Below, piece by piece: positions 51,318 to 61,044 of a stretch of DNA of 64,000 nucleotides. How positions within the stretch are numbered: position 1 is the first letter of the stretch; each line of letters starts with the position of its first letter. The notes under the pieces are model-generated. The model saw nothing but the letters and a program-made list of their open reading frames with translations, ran no database searches and was not told the DNA's origin. Origin of the DNA: Hyphomicrobiales bacterium (GTDB lineage: Bacteria; Pseudomonadota; Alphaproteobacteria; Rhizobiales; Rhizobiaceae); contig UEIJ01000001.1 of assembly GCA_900470195.1 (NCBI GenBank), positions 434,001 through 498,000 on the forward strand, written 5' to 3'. The position numbers were made by a program, and so were the translations under genes.

Positions 51318-52336
51318 GACGGCGCTCCCACGATCTTGGTGGTTCGGCCGGAAGCGGCCGCGGCGGTTTGTCCGGGCTGGACGCGCACGATGCGGACGGT
51401 CTCTTGCTGCTTGCCCGAGCCAAGACGCAGCTCGGCCGCGCCGAACAGCCGATCGACGATGAGCACGTTCTGGTGGATGCGGCTGTTGACGATCTCCGGT
51501 TCGCCGCCCGAACCGATGACGAACAGCGGCGGCATCTCGCCCTGGACGATGCCGCGCGGGAACACCACGTAAACGCGGCGGCCGTCGTCGAAGACGGTAA
51601 TCGGGCGCCAGGGCGGATTGCCGCCGGTGAGACCGTAGCGATAATTGCGGGCGGATTCGGCCGGTATGATCGGCGTGGCCGGCGCGGTGACGCGCTGGCT
51701 CGCCGGAGGCGCGGGATAGGCCCAGGCGACTGCCGGCATCCACGTCTCTTCGTTCGCGCGCAGCTCGACGAGGTAGGTGCGGCGATCGGTGGTGATAACG
51801 AGGTTGGTCGAAATGCCGGCGCGGGTCGGCTTGACGAGCACATGGACGCGGCGCGTCGTGCCGGAGCCGCTTTCGGTGTCGCCGATAATCCACCTTGTCG
51901 TATCGCCCGCCGCGATCGGACCGGCGCCGGTCAGGCTTTCGCCGGGTTCGAGCGCAATGGTCGTGATCTGGCCGACGGCGGCATAGACCTGAAACAGCGC
52001 ACCTTCCGACCAGGGATAGATCTGGATCGCGTTATAGTAACCCTCCCGGCGCGGCTCGACGCGAGCTGCCGCATTGGCGTTAGCAACACGGCCCTCCGGG
52101 GTGGTGGCAGCCGTGCCGCCGCGTGCGACGGTCCAGCCTGGCGGCGTGTGTAGCGGCCGGGGCGTGCTGTCGGTCACGGCCGTCCGGACGACTGGAAGCG
52201 CCGGCACGTCGGCATCGTAACTGAACTGCGGCGTGCGGTTGGTGGCGCAGCCGGCGAGCATCGTGGTGGCCAGCAAAGCCGCCGAGACGGATTTACGGAA
52301 AGCCGTGAGTCCGGTTTTGTGGGGATTGCGGATCAT
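51314..52336 (-). CDS. trbG: Conjugal transfer protein TrbG (VirB9-like)
   Basis: 340 residues from the ATG at 52336. A lipoprotein-type signal (AALLATTMLAGC) precedes the VirB9/CagX domain: VHVLVKPTRAGISTNLVITTDRRTYLVELRA and VFDDGRRVYVVFPRGI, ending AAELRLGSGKQQETVRI. Outer-membrane core complex subunit. Overlaps both trbF and trbI by ATGA. Confidence 0.95.
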   Translation of the reverse strand: MIRNPHKTGLTAFRKSVSAALLATTMLAGCATNRTPQFSYDADVPALPVVRTAVTDSTPRPLHTPPGWTVARGGTAATTPEGRVANANAAARVEPRREGYYNAIQIYPWSEGALFQVYAAVGQITTIALEPGESLTGAGPIAAGDTTRWIIGDTESGSGTTRRVHVLVKPTRAGISTNLVITTDRRTYLVELRANEETWMPAVAWAYPAPPASQRVTAPATPIIPAESARNYRYGLTGGNPPWRPITVFDDGRRVYVVFPRGIVQGEMPPLFVIGSGGEPEIVNSRIHQNVLIVDRLFGAAELRLGSGKQQETVRIVRVQPGQTAAAASGRTTKIVGAPS

Positions 52337-53022
52337 TGGCTCATCTCCCGCGACCATGAGATCGCGTTCACATAAATTCCGAGGGGATTGGCGCGCAGGC
52401 GCTCCGCGGTGCGCGGCTGCTGAAGGAAAATGGTGAGGATCGCGGTCCAGCGTTCGGTGCGGGAGAGCTGACCGTTCTCGTAGTGCTGTTCCGTCCAAGC
52501 CACGCGGAACGAGTCCGGCGATGCCCGGATCACGCTGGAGACCTCGACCGAAACCTGCTCTTTGCCGACACGGGTGAAAGGATCATTTGACCGCGCGTAT
52601 TCGTTGAGCGCCACGGCGCCCCGGTCCGTGGTGAACTCGTAGGCGCGCAGCCACGCCTGCCGCAGAACAATCGGATCGGAGGGCAGCCCCCGGACCTGTT
52701 CGATGAATCTGGCCAAGTGCCAGGCCACTTGCGGGTCGGTCGGGCGATAGTCGGCGACGGCGGGCTCGACAGCGCGGGACTCGCCATGGCGGTCGATCTC
52801 GACCACCCAGGGGACGACGGTGCCGCGCGCAGATTGCCAGACCAGCGCCGAGGCGAATCCGGCGGAGAGGAAAAGGCAGCCGAAGGCCATGAAGCGCCAG
52901 TTGCGCGCCTGCACGCGGGCGGACCCTATGCGCTCGTCCCAGACCTGGGCGGCCTTCTGATAGGGCGTGACGGGTTCCGGCGTCTTGCCGAAATGGGTGG
53001 TGGGTCGTTTGAACAGATTCAT
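52333..53022 (-). CDS. trbF: Conjugal transfer protein TrbF (VirB8-like)
   Basis: 229 residues. Cytoplasmic start (KRPTTHFGKTPEPVTPYQKAAQVWDER), one helix (WRFMAFGCLFLSAGFASALVW) and a periplasmic VirB8-like NTF2 domain with SVIRASPDSFRVAWTE and RTERWTAILTIFLQQPRTAERLRANPLGIYV. Inner-membrane scaffold of the mating channel. Start and stop overlap the neighbours. Confidence 0.95.
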   Translation of the reverse strand: MNLFKRPTTHFGKTPEPVTPYQKAAQVWDERIGSARVQARNWRFMAFGCLFLSAGFASALVWQSARGTVVPWVVEIDRHGESRAVEPAVADYRPTDPQVAWHLARFIEQVRGLPSDPIVLRQAWLRAYEFTTDRGAVALNEYARSNDPFTRVGKEQVSVEVSSVIRASPDSFRVAWTEQHYENGQLSRTERWTAILTIFLQQPRTAERLRANPLGIYVNAISWSREMSQ

Positions 53023-54377
53023 GTGCGGTCGCTTTCGGAAAGGCTGATAGAGGAGCCGCCGCCGTGGCTGTCACCGGAGCGGACTGCATGGGCGGCGGCC
53101 GTGACGCCGTGGCTGAGGGCCTGGCTGCGGCGCATGCGCTGCGCCCAGGCGGGCGGGCCGTCGGCAGCGGGTGCGCTTGCCGGGGCCGGTGAGGCTCCCC
53201 CGCCGACCGTTCCCATGGTGGAAGTGCCGCCGGTCGTCTCGAAGCCGCCCTTGACGCCTCCGGTGTGGCTGGACTTGAGGCTGTCGGCCGCGCGGGATAC
53301 GGCGCGCTTCAGCGGCGAGACCGCGGCGGCGCCACCGGCGCGAGCAACACCGCCGAGACCGGCCGCGACGCCCGACGCACCGGATTCGCCCATGGAAGCG
53401 AGCGTGTATGCGGTCGAGGCCGCGCCAGCGGTCGATGCGCCGCCGCGAGCCAGGGCGGCTCCGCTGGATAGCGCGGCCGCGCCACCGCGCGCTGCGAGCA
53501 TGGTCGCGCCTCCAGCTGCGATCGCCGCGCCGCCGACGGCGAGGCCGGTGCCGACGGCAGCGCCGGCACCAAGCTGCGGGCCGCCGGAGACGAGGCCGGC
53601 CGCAATGCCGGGGCCAAAGATACCGAGTCCGAGAAGGGAGAGAGCGGCAAGAACGACGGCCATTGCGTCGTCGATCGTCGGGGTTGCGCCGCCGAAGCCG
53701 GTTGTGAACTGGCCGAACAAGGTCGAGCCGATGCCGATGATGACCGCGAGGACCAGCACCTTGATGCCGGACGAGACGACGTTGCCAAGAACACGCTCGG
53801 CCATGAAGGCGGACTTGCCCCAGAGCCCGAATGGAATGAGGACGAAGCCGGCCAGCGTGGTCAGCTTGAATTCAATCAAAGTGACAAACAATTGGATCGC
53901 CAGAATGAAGAAGGCGAGAATCACAAGCGCCCAGGCGAAGAACAGGCACAGGATCTGCACGAGGTTCTCGAAGACCGCGATCCACCCCATGAGGTCGGAA
54001 ATGGATTCAAGCAGCGGGCGGCCGGCATCGAGGCCGGTCTGCGCGACGCGGCCGGGGCGCAGGAGATCGGCGGTCGAGAAGCCGGTGCCGGAGGCCATCA
54101 GGCCGAGGCCAGCAAACGACTCGAAGACGATGCGGGCGAGATTGTTCCAGTTGGAGATGATGTAGGCGAAGACGCCGACAAACAGCGTCTTCTTCACCAG
54201 ACGGGCGATGATATCGTCGTCGGCGCCCCACGCCCAGAACAGGGCGGCGAGCGTCACGTCGATGACGATCAAGGTGGTGGCAATGAAGGCTACTTCACCG
54301 CCGAGCAGGCCAAAGCCCGAATCGATGTAGCTGGTGAAGATGCCGAGAAAGTTGTCAATGACGCCGGTGCCGCCCAT
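53019..54377 (-). CDS. trbL: Conjugal transfer protein TrbL (VirB6-like)
   Basis: 452 residues. Starts MGGTGVIDNFLGIFTSYIDSG and has six or so helices (FWAWGADDDIIARLVKKTLFVGVFAYIISNW typical of TrbL), then a long Ala/Gly-rich region (about residues 240-340) and a polar C-terminus. Polytopic inner-membrane channel protein. The Ala/Gly-rich part gives rise to long open frames on the opposite strand that are not genes. Confidence 0.94.
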   Translation of the reverse strand: MGGTGVIDNFLGIFTSYIDSGFGLLGGEVAFIATTLIVIDVTLAALFWAWGADDDIIARLVKKTLFVGVFAYIISNWNNLARIVFESFAGLGLMASGTGFSTADLLRPGRVAQTGLDAGRPLLESISDLMGWIAVFENLVQILCLFFAWALVILAFFILAIQLFVTLIEFKLTTLAGFVLIPFGLWGKSAFMAERVLGNVVSSGIKVLVLAVIIGIGSTLFGQFTTGFGGATPTIDDAMAVVLAALSLLGLGIFGPGIAAGLVSGGPQLGAGAAVGTGLAVGGAAIAAGGATMLAARGGAAALSSGAALARGGASTAGAASTAYTLASMGESGASGVAAGLGGVARAGGAAAVSPLKRAVSRAADSLKSSHTGGVKGGFETTGGTSTMGTVGGGASPAPASAPAADGPPAWAQRMRRSQALSHGVTAAAHAVRSGDSHGGGSSISLSESDRT

Positions 54378-54380
54378 GGC

Positions 54381-54668
54381 TCACCGCCCCCCGCTTTCGG
54401 CCGGAGCTTCCGGCGCGGGTGAGCGGCCAAGGAAACGGTCGCGGGTCTCGGCCCAGACGCGTAGGCACGTGGCGTCATTGGCGGCGGCCTCGCCCATCTC
54501 CTGGCAACGCCGCTGCTCCAGCCGCAGCGGATCGGCCGCTGGCTGGAGTCCCGGAGCGGCCGGCGCTGGCCCGGCCTTTTCCTCGCGGGTCATTTCGATG
54601 ATCGCCGCCGTGATGGCGACGGCGACGAATATGATGGCCGCGATCCGGGCCAGCACCTTGCCGTCCAT
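54381..54668 (-). CDS. trbK: TrbK-like putative entry exclusion protein
   Basis: 95 residues from the ATG at 54668. One N-terminal helix (LARIAAIIFVAVAITAAIIEM) and a short periplasmic part with two cysteines (RCQEMGEAAANDATCLRVW), the layout of the TrbK-alt small proteins found between trbJ and trbL. Known TrbK proteins block re-entry of a related element. Confidence 0.85.
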   Translation of the reverse strand: MDGKVLARIAAIIFVAVAITAAIIEMTREEKAGPAPAAPGLQPAADPLRLEQRRCQEMGEAAANDATCLRVWAETRDRFLGRSPAPEAPAESGGR

Positions 54669-54688
54669 GATGTCCCCCTTTCGGCCCG

Positions 54689-55465
54689 TCAGTTGTTGAA
54701 CATGCGCGCGTTGCCGGGCTGATACCCGGAGCCGGGCGTCAGGAACCGCTCGCGCTGGATGCGGCCCTGCTCGGCGGCCGTGGTGCGCTCGGCTTCCGAG
54801 AGAGCGTCCGCCCGGCCGTTGGCCGAGATCACGGCAATGAGGTCGGAGAGCTGCTGGCTTTGCAGGGCGAGGAGCTGGTTGCCGGCCTGGGTCGCCTGAA
54901 GTGCGCCGGTTGCGCCTTGGCTCTCGCCGACCAGGGCTGACATCTCGGCGCGGTTCGTGTCGATATTGCCGACGACGCCGGCCTGGACACGCATCGCGTC
55001 CTGCAAACCGCCCACGGTATTTTCCCATCGGCCGCGCGCGTCCGCGATGAGCTGCTGGTCAGTGGCGTTGAGGGAGAGATTGCCGTAGTCCTGCTGGAAC
55101 ATGCTGTCGATCGACTGCACGTCGAAGGCGATGTTCTGCGCCTGGGCGAGAAGCTGCTGGGTGCGCTGCACGTTCTGCTGGAGCGCCTGGAGCGAGCTGT
55201 AGGGCAGGCTCGCGAGGTTCTTCGCCTGGTTGATGAGCATCTGCGCTTCGTTCTGAAGCGAGGTGATCTGGTTGTTGATCTGCTCAAGGGTGCGCGCCGC
55301 CGTCAAAAGATTCTCGGCGTGGTTGGTCGGGTCGTAAACGATCCGGCCGAAGCCAAAGAGGGCGTGGGCCGGCGTGGTGAAGGCCGGCGAAAGCGCCAGC
55401 GGCGCGGCGAGCGTGAGTGCAAGCAGGGAAGCGCCGGCGAAACGGGGGAAGCGGTGTCGGGTCAT
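54689..55465 (-). CDS. trbJ: Conjugal transfer protein TrbJ (VirB5-like)
   Basis: 258 residues with a signal peptide (SLLALTLAAPLALSPAFTTPAHA), then FGFGRIVYDPTNHAENLLTAARTLEQINNQI and a long coiled-coil region rich in Gln and Ala, as in TrbJ. Its C-terminus (SGYQPGNARMFNN) is typical. Likely a pilus-tip or periplasmic assembly component. Overlaps the trbE stop. Confidence 0.95.
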   Translation of the reverse strand: MTRHRFPRFAGASLLALTLAAPLALSPAFTTPAHALFGFGRIVYDPTNHAENLLTAARTLEQINNQITSLQNEAQMLINQAKNLASLPYSSLQALQQNVQRTQQLLAQAQNIAFDVQSIDSMFQQDYGNLSLNATDQQLIADARGRWENTVGGLQDAMRVQAGVVGNIDTNRAEMSALVGESQGATGALQATQAGNQLLALQSQQLSDLIAVISANGRADALSEAERTTAAEQGRIQRERFLTPGSGYQPGNARMFNN

Positions 55466-57981
55466 GGCATGATCTCCTTTGGGTCGAGTTCAAGGGCATC
55501 GGTGAGGTCGAGGACCGGCGCCTGTGGCGCGGGCGCCTGCCGGTCAGGCGCGACAGCGATGTTGGTGAGGTTGGGAATGAGGTCGGCCGCCCATTCGACG
55601 CCGCGCGCCGTCAGCCAAGCGGCGAGGAAGCCGCCGCGGCCATGTTCGGCTAGGATGTCGGCGATCAATGCCTGGTCGGACTTGGAGGACGCCGCGCAGA
55701 GCGCGAGGCCGACTTCGGACAGACCCAGCTCGAACAGCCGGTTTCCCCGCCGGCTCTGGCAGTAGTAGTCCCGCTTGGGGATGGCGCGGGCGAGGATCTC
55801 GATCTGCCGGTCGTTCAGGCCGAAGCGCCTGTAGATCGCGGTGATCTGCGGTTCGACGGCGCGATCGTTGGGCAGGAGCAGCCGGGTCGGGCAGCTTTCG
55901 ATGATTGCAGGCGCGATCGTGCTCTTTTCGAGCTGGGCGAGCGACTGCGTGGCGAAAACGACGGATGCGTTCTTTTTCCTGAGCGTGACCAGCCATTCGG
56001 CCAGTTGCTTGGAAAAAGCCGGATCACCGAGCGCCAGCCAGCCCTCGTCGATGACGATCATCGTCGGGCGTCCGTCGAGGCGGTCGGCGATCCGGTGGAA
56101 CAGGTAGGCGAGGACGGCGGGAGCCGCGCCGGTGTCGAGAAGCCCTTCGGTCTCGAAGGCCACGACGGAAGCATCGCCGAGGTTTTCGGACTCGGCGTCG
56201 AGCAGCCGTCCATAGGGACCGCCGACGCAATAGGGCTGGATGGCGAGCTTGAGGTCGTTGGACTGGAGCAGCACCGACAGGCCGGTGATCGTGCGCTCCT
56301 CGATCGGGGCCGAAGCGAGCGAGGACAGCGCCGTCCAGATATGCTCCTTGGCTTCAGGGGTGATCGTGACGCCTTCGCGCTGGAGGATCGCCACGATCCA
56401 GTCCGCCGCCCAAGCGCGGTCCTGCGTCTGCTCGATGCGGGAGAGCGGCTGGAGCGAGACCGAAGTATCCGCGCTTTCGGTCAGCCGGCCGCCGAGGTCG
56501 TGCCAATCGCCACCCATGGCCAAAGTGGCGGCCCTGATGGAGCCGCCGAAATCGAAGGCGAAGATCTGCGATCCCGCATAGCGGCGGAATTGCAGCGCCA
56601 TGAGCGCCAGCAGCACGCTCTTGCCGGCGCCGGTCGGGCCGACCATGAGCGTGTGGCCGACATCGCCGACATGAAGGGAGAGCCGGAAAGGGGTCGATCC
56701 TTCGGTCCTGCCATAGAGCAGCGGGGGTGCGCCAAAGTGATCGTCCCTTTCCGGCCCCGCCCACACGGCGGACGAAGGGACCGTGTGGGCAAGGTTGAGC
56801 GTCGAGATCGGAGGCTGACGCACATTGGCGTAAGCATGGCCGGGCAGCGAGCCGAGCCAGGCGTCGACGGCGTTGACCGTCTCGACCATGACGCTGAAAT
56901 CGCGGGACTGGACGACCTTCTCGACCAGCCGCAGCTTCTCGTCGGCGCGGCGGGCGTCCTCGTCCCAGACCGTGACGGTCGCGGTGACATAGGCGATGCC
57001 GGCCACGTCCGCGCCGAGTTCCTGCAAGGCCATGTCGGCATCGAGCGCCTTGTTTGCGGCATCGGTGTCGACGAGCGCCGATTGCTCGTTCGTCATCACC
57101 TCTTTCAGAATGGCGGCGATGCTCTTGCGCTTCGCAAACCACTGGCGACGGATTTTCGTGAGCAGCTTGGTCGCGTCCGTCTTGTCCAGCAGGATGGCGC
57201 GGGTGGACCAGCGATATTGGAAGGCGAGCCGGTTGAGATCGTCGAGCAGGCCGGGCGTGGTCACGCTCGGGAACCCGGTGATGGTGAGGATGCGCAGATG
57301 CGCGGAGCCGAGGCGCGGTTCGAGCCCGCCGGTGAGCGCCTCATCGGCGAGCAGGGCGTCGAGATAGATCGGCGTCTCCGGCACGCGGACGCGGTGCCGT
57401 TTGGTCGAGACGGTCGAATGAAGATAAGTCAGCGTCTCGCCGTCGGTGAGCCAACGGCACTCGGGCATGAAGCCGTCGAGCAGCGCCAGCACGCGGTCGG
57501 TGCGATCCACGAAGCCGCGCACCAGTTCCCAGGGATTGACGCCGGAGGTCTCGCGGCCCTCGTAGAGCCAGCTTTCGGCGCGGGCGGCGTCCTCGGCCGG
57601 CGGCAACCACAGGAAGGTCAGATAGTAGTCCGAGACGAAATGGCTGCCCTCCTCCTCGAAGTCGGCCTTGCGCTCGGCATCGACCAGCGCGGAGGCCGCG
57701 TCGGGAAAGACGTCATTCGGATAGGTCGCGGCCTCGGATCGCTGGGCTTCAACGAAGATCGCCCAGCCGGAGCCGAGGCGGCGGAAGGAATTGTTGAGCC
57801 GCGCGGCGACGCCGACCAGCTCGGCCGCGACCGCGGAGTCGAGATCCGGCCCACGAAATTTCGCGCTGCGCTGGAAGCTGCCATCCTTGTTCAGCACGAC
57901 GCCCTGGCCGACCAGCGCCACCCAGGGGAGGTAGTCGGCAAGGCGCGAAGCGGTGCGGCGATATTCTGCGAGGTTCATCAT
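55462..57981 (-). CDS. trbE: Conjugal transfer ATPase TrbE (VirB4-like)
   Basis: 839 residues, full length. N-terminal CagE/TrbE domain (residues 1-400) and a C-terminal RecA-like motor with Walker A GPTGAGKS near residue 450 and Walker B MIVIDEGWLALGD near 640, followed by FATQSLAQLEKS. Powers pilus assembly and substrate transfer at the inner membrane. Confidence 0.97.
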   Translation of the reverse strand: MMNLAEYRRTASRLADYLPWVALVGQGVVLNKDGSFQRSAKFRGPDLDSAVAAELVGVAARLNNSFRRLGSGWAIFVEAQRSEAATYPNDVFPDAASALVDAERKADFEEEGSHFVSDYYLTFLWLPPAEDAARAESWLYEGRETSGVNPWELVRGFVDRTDRVLALLDGFMPECRWLTDGETLTYLHSTVSTKRHRVRVPETPIYLDALLADEALTGGLEPRLGSAHLRILTITGFPSVTTPGLLDDLNRLAFQYRWSTRAILLDKTDATKLLTKIRRQWFAKRKSIAAILKEVMTNEQSALVDTDAANKALDADMALQELGADVAGIAYVTATVTVWDEDARRADEKLRLVEKVVQSRDFSVMVETVNAVDAWLGSLPGHAYANVRQPPISTLNLAHTVPSSAVWAGPERDDHFGAPPLLYGRTEGSTPFRLSLHVGDVGHTLMVGPTGAGKSVLLALMALQFRRYAGSQIFAFDFGGSIRAATLAMGGDWHDLGGRLTESADTSVSLQPLSRIEQTQDRAWAADWIVAILQREGVTITPEAKEHIWTALSSLASAPIEERTITGLSVLLQSNDLKLAIQPYCVGGPYGRLLDAESENLGDASVVAFETEGLLDTGAAPAVLAYLFHRIADRLDGRPTMIVIDEGWLALGDPAFSKQLAEWLVTLRKKNASVVFATQSLAQLEKSTIAPAIIESCPTRLLLPNDRAVEPQITAIYRRFGLNDRQIEILARAIPKRDYYCQSRRGNRLFELGLSEVGLALCAASSKSDQALIADILAEHGRGGFLAAWLTARGVEWAADLIPNLTNIAVAPDRQAPAPQAPVLDLTDALELDPKEIMP

Positions 57982-57991
57982 GGCGCGGTCC

Positions 57992-58273
57992 TCACACAGA
58001 CAAGTGGCCAGGCACGCGCAGATGCCGACGCGCGACCTCGACGAAGAGGGGATCGCGCTTCGCCGCCCAGACGGCTGCGAGATGTCCGATCGCCCAGATC
58101 AGGATGCCGGCGAGCCAGAGTTGGAGACCGAGCCCCACGGCCCCGGCCACGGTGCCGTTGAGGATCGCCACGGAACGCGGCGCACCACCCAGCAGGATGG
58201 GTTCGCTGAGAGCGCGGTGAACCGGGGCGGTGAACCCCGGCACGGCGTCGAGCTGTTCGAGGAACGCCGCCAT
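57992..58273 (-). CDS. trbD: Conjugal transfer protein TrbD (VirB3-like)
   Basis: 93 residues from the ATG at 58273, overlapping the trbC stop (ATGA). PGFTAPVHRALSEPILLGGAPRSVAILNGTVAGAV and a two-helix core identify TrbD. Small inner-membrane component acting with TrbE. Confidence 0.95.
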   Translation of the reverse strand: MAAFLEQLDAVPGFTAPVHRALSEPILLGGAPRSVAILNGTVAGAVGLGLQLWLAGILIWAIGHLAAVWAAKRDPLFVEVARRHLRVPGHLSV

Positions 58274-58602
58274 CAGATCACCGCCCCGCCGCCGAACGAG
58301 AAGAACGACAGGAAGAAGGAGCTGGCGGCGAAGGCGATCGAAATGCCGAAGACGATCTGGATCAGCCTGCGAAACCCACCGCCGGTATCGCCGAAGGCCA
58401 GCGTCAGGCCGGTGACAATGATGATGATGACGGCCACGATTTTCGCCACCGGCCCCTCGATGGATTCGAGGATCGACTGAAGCGGGGCCTCCCAGGGCAT
58501 GGAGGAGCCCGAGGCCAGTGCCGGCGAGGTCAGGAGCGCGACCCAGGTGAAGGCGGCGGCGGTTGCGATATGGCGGCGGACGCGGAAGGCACGACGGATC
58601 AT
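58273..58602 (-). CDS. trbC: Conjugal transfer pilin TrbC (VirB2-like)
   Basis: 109 residues: a signal (TAAAFTWVALLTSPALA), then the two-helix mature pilin with PWEAPLQSILESIEGPVAK and IIVTGLTLAFGDTGGGFRR, the TrbC/VirB2 pattern. Major subunit of the conjugative pilus; may be cyclised after processing. Confidence 0.95.
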   Translation of the reverse strand: MIRRAFRVRRHIATAAAFTWVALLTSPALASGSSMPWEAPLQSILESIEGPVAKIVAVIIIIVTGLTLAFGDTGGGFRRLIQIVFGISIAFAASSFFLSFFSFGGGAVI

Positions 58603-59597
58603 GCGGGGTCTCCTGTTTGGTCGGTGGGGATGGGGTCTGGAAAGGCGGGGGCGAGCCGGTAATCGCCGTCCGCGCCGAGGCCCTCGACGCGCGCAAGCTC
58701 GGCAAGCCGGCGCGCGGAGCCGCGGCCGGAGAGGACGGCAACGAGGTCGATGGTTTCGGCGATCATCGCGCGCGGGACCGTGACAACGGCCTCCTGGATG
58801 AGCTGCTCGAGACGGCGCAGCGCGCCGATGGCCGAGCCGGCATGAATCGTTCCGACGCCGCCGGGGTGGCCGGTTCCCCATGCTTTCAGGAGGTCGAGCG
58901 CCTCAGCGCCGCGAACCTCGCCGATCGGGATGCGATCGGGACGCAGGCGCAGCGAAGATCGGACGAGATCCGAAAGTGTCGCCACTCCGTCCTTGGTGCG
59001 CATTGCGACGAGGTTCGGCGCCGCGCATTGCAGCTCGCGCGTGTCCTCGATGATGACCACGCGGTCCTGCGTCTTGGCGACTTCCGCCAGCAGCGCATTG
59101 GTGAGCGTGGTCTTGCCGGTGGAGGTGCCACCCGCCACCAAGATATTGGCGCGGGAGGCGACGGCCTCGCGCAGCGCCGCAGCCTGGGCGTCGGCCATGA
59201 TCCCGGCGGCGACGTAATCGTCGAGGGTGAATACCGCGACCGCCGGCTTGCGGATGGCGAAGGTCGGCGACGTGACAACGGGAGGAAGGAGGCCCTCGAA
59301 CCGTTCGCCGCTCTCCGGCAACTCCGCCGAGACGCGCGGCGCGCGGGCGTGGACTTCGGCCCCGACATGATGGGCGACAAGACGAACGATGCGCTCGCCG
59401 TCCTCTGCGGTCAGCCGCTCGCCGGTGTCTTCCAGTCCTCCGGCGAGGCGATCGACCCAGATGCGCCCGTCGGGGTTCAGCATCACCTCGACGATGGAGG
59501 GATCGCGCAACAGGTCCGAGATGGCAGGCCCGAGCGCGGTGCGGAGCATGCGCGCGCCACGTTCGATCGTTGCCTGTTTGCGATTTTGGCCAGCCAT
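58599..59597 (-). CDS. trbB: Conjugal transfer ATPase TrbB (VirB11-like)
   Basis: 332 residues. VirB11-family traffic ATPase: Walker A GGTSTGKT near residue 157, EDTRELQC (Asp box), [25 protein letters not shown] (Walker B and His box), TIHAGSA. First gene of the minus-strand trb operon; its stop overlaps trbC. Confidence 0.97.
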   Translation of the reverse strand: MAGQNRKQATIERGARMLRTALGPAISDLLRDPSIVEVMLNPDGRIWVDRLAGGLEDTGERLTAEDGERIVRLVAHHVGAEVHARAPRVSAELPESGERFEGLLPPVVTSPTFAIRKPAVAVFTLDDYVAAGIMADAQAAALREAVASRANILVAGGTSTGKTTLTNALLAEVAKTQDRVVIIEDTRELQCAAPNLVAMRTKDGVATLSDLVRSSLRLRPDRIPIGEVRGAEALDLLKAWGTGHPGGVGTIHAGSAIGALRRLEQLIQEAVVTVPRAMIAETIDLVAVLSGRGSARRLAELARVEGLGADGDYRLAPAFPDPIPTDQTGDPA

Positions 59598-59952
59598 CTC
59601 GTCCCCGTTTCCGGGGAGGAGGGCGAAGGCGGTCCCCGGATGGGGATGACTAAAAGAACGGCAAAACGGGCCGATTCAACAAGTTTCGGTCGTAGTAGTA
59701 GTGCAGCGTGCAAATACAGGAGAACGGCGGTGGTGCCTTCCTGATCGAAGCCTCGGGCGGTCACTCCTGCTCATCAGGCGAATCGCCCGAGGTAGTAATG
59801 CCGACTGTTTCCCTTGATGGGAGCCGACAGAAGCTCGCCCTCTGCGCATCAGAGGCCGGAAGTTTTCCGCGTGTTTTGTCGGATTCGGATTGGATGGTTC
59901 GTCGTTACAGTGAAGACAGGGAAACCGGCCCGCCACAACAGAGGGAAACGCG
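59598..59952. other. Divergent intergenic region between trbB and a GST gene
   Basis: 355 bases that must hold the trb operon promoter on the minus strand and the GST promoter on the plus strand. No FNR-like box, repeat or gene was recognised. A minus-strand frame (59598-59764) is not protein-like. Confidence 0.45.
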
Positions 59953-60603
59953 ATGACTATTACGATTACGGCCTTTGATGAAAGCTCGCCGGATCGCGGC
60001 CAGGGACTGGCGAGGGACATGCGCGTGCGCTGGGCGCTGGAGGAAGTGGACCAGCCTTACGAGGTGCGGCTCGCTCCGTGGAGCACATTCAGGGAGCCCG
60101 CGCATTTGGCGCGCAATCCGTTCGGGCAGATACCGACTTATGAGGAAGGTGATCTCACGCTGTTCGAGTCCGGCGCGATCGTGCTTCATATCGCAGAGCG
60201 CTTTCCGGGCCTGCTGCCGGCGGATGCGAATGCGCGGGCGCGTGCGATCATGTGGATGTTCGCTGCGCTCGATACGGTGGAGCCGCCGATCGTCGATCGC
60301 GACGTCGTCGAGAACTTCGAGGAAGGCAAGAGTTGGCAGGGCGAGCGCTTCGAGATGGTCGATGAACGCATTCGCGAACGGTTAAATCAACTTTCTGCGC
60401 GCCTGGACGACAGCGAGTGGCTCGACGGCGATTTCAGCGCTGGCGACCTTCTGATGGTGCATGTGCTGCAAAGGTTGCAGGGGTCGGAAATATTGCAGGA
60501 ATTTCCGAACCTCTCCGCCTATGTCGCCCGTGCAGAAGCGCGGCCGTCGTACAAGCGCGCTTTTGCCGCCCAATTGGCGGTGTTCACGGCTGCGTCGCGA
60601 TGA
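59953..60603 (+). CDS. Glutathione S-transferase family protein
   Basis: 216 residues. Thioredoxin-like N-terminal domain (RVRWALEEVDQPYEVRLAP, NPFGQIPTYEEGDLTLFESGAIVLHIAE with the glutathione-binding P and ES) and an all-helical C-terminal domain (WLDGDFSAGDLLMVHVLQRL). Substrate unknown. It is cargo on the plus strand inside the conjugation module and overlaps the next gene (ATGA). Confidence 0.93.
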   Translation: MTITITAFDESSPDRGQGLARDMRVRWALEEVDQPYEVRLAPWSTFREPAHLARNPFGQIPTYEEGDLTLFESGAIVLHIAERFPGLLPADANARARAIMWMFAALDTVEPPIVDRDVVENFEEGKSWQGERFEMVDERIRERLNQLSARLDDSEWLDGDFSAGDLLMVHVLQRLQGSEILQEFPNLSAYVARAEARPSYKRAFAAQLAVFTAASR

Positions 60604-60998
60604 AAGTTCTGAGCATTCTTCGCGTCCTGCCTTTTACGGCCCTCGCATTGGCCAGCATTTGGGCTGCCAACCGGGCTCCTGATGGTCGCCGTCCCCCACA
60701 GATGGACTTCACGGTTACGTTCGAGGCAATCGCCAATGCCCTGACCAAGGTGCCGCACATAGCCTCGATGGCTATGCTGTTCGTTCTCGCCGTACTCGCA
60801 ACCGGCTACTCTCGCATGTGGCTTGCTGTCGTACTGACTTTTCTCGTGGGCGTAAGCTGGGAACTGGTTCAGACCACGGTAATCGGCCACAATCCCCGTG
60901 TTGTCGACATCTTCCCCAACCTTGTTGGCATTGCCGTTGCCTGGATCACCGTAGCCGTGTCGGTTTTCCTCTGGCGCGCAGCTCGTTCGCGCTTGTAG
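60600..60998 (+). CDS. VanZ-like membrane protein
   Basis: 132 residues with four helices (VLPFTALALASIWAAN, IASMAMLFVLAVLATGY, WLAVVLTFLVGVSWELVQ, VGIAVAWITVAVSVFLW) and a conserved loop RVVDIFPNLVGI before the last helix, which recalls VanZ-like proteins. Function unknown. Cotranslated with the GST by a start/stop overlap. Confidence 0.6.
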   Translation: MKVLSILRVLPFTALALASIWAANRAPDGRRPPQMDFTVTFEAIANALTKVPHIASMAMLFVLAVLATGYSRMWLAVVLTFLVGVSWELVQTTVIGHNPRVVDIFPNLVGIAVAWITVAVSVFLWRAARSRL

Positions 60999-61044
60999 CG
61001 CAAATCCCGAAGCCCGCGACCCATTCTGTCGATGGGCCTTGAGC

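Noticed and set aside
50145-51572. 475-residue plus-strand open frame
   Set aside because: Shadow of trbI and trbG on the opposite strand.
52717-54165. 482-residue plus-strand open frame rich in Pro and Ala
   Set aside because: Antisense of the Ala/Gly-rich part of trbL and of trbF.
56005-58161. 718-residue plus-strand open frame
   Set aside because: A GC-rich shadow of trbE and trbD; rich in Gly, Arg, Ala and Asp with no domain.
58563-59744. 393-residue plus-strand open frame
   Set aside because: Antisense of trbB, which has all VirB11 motifs.
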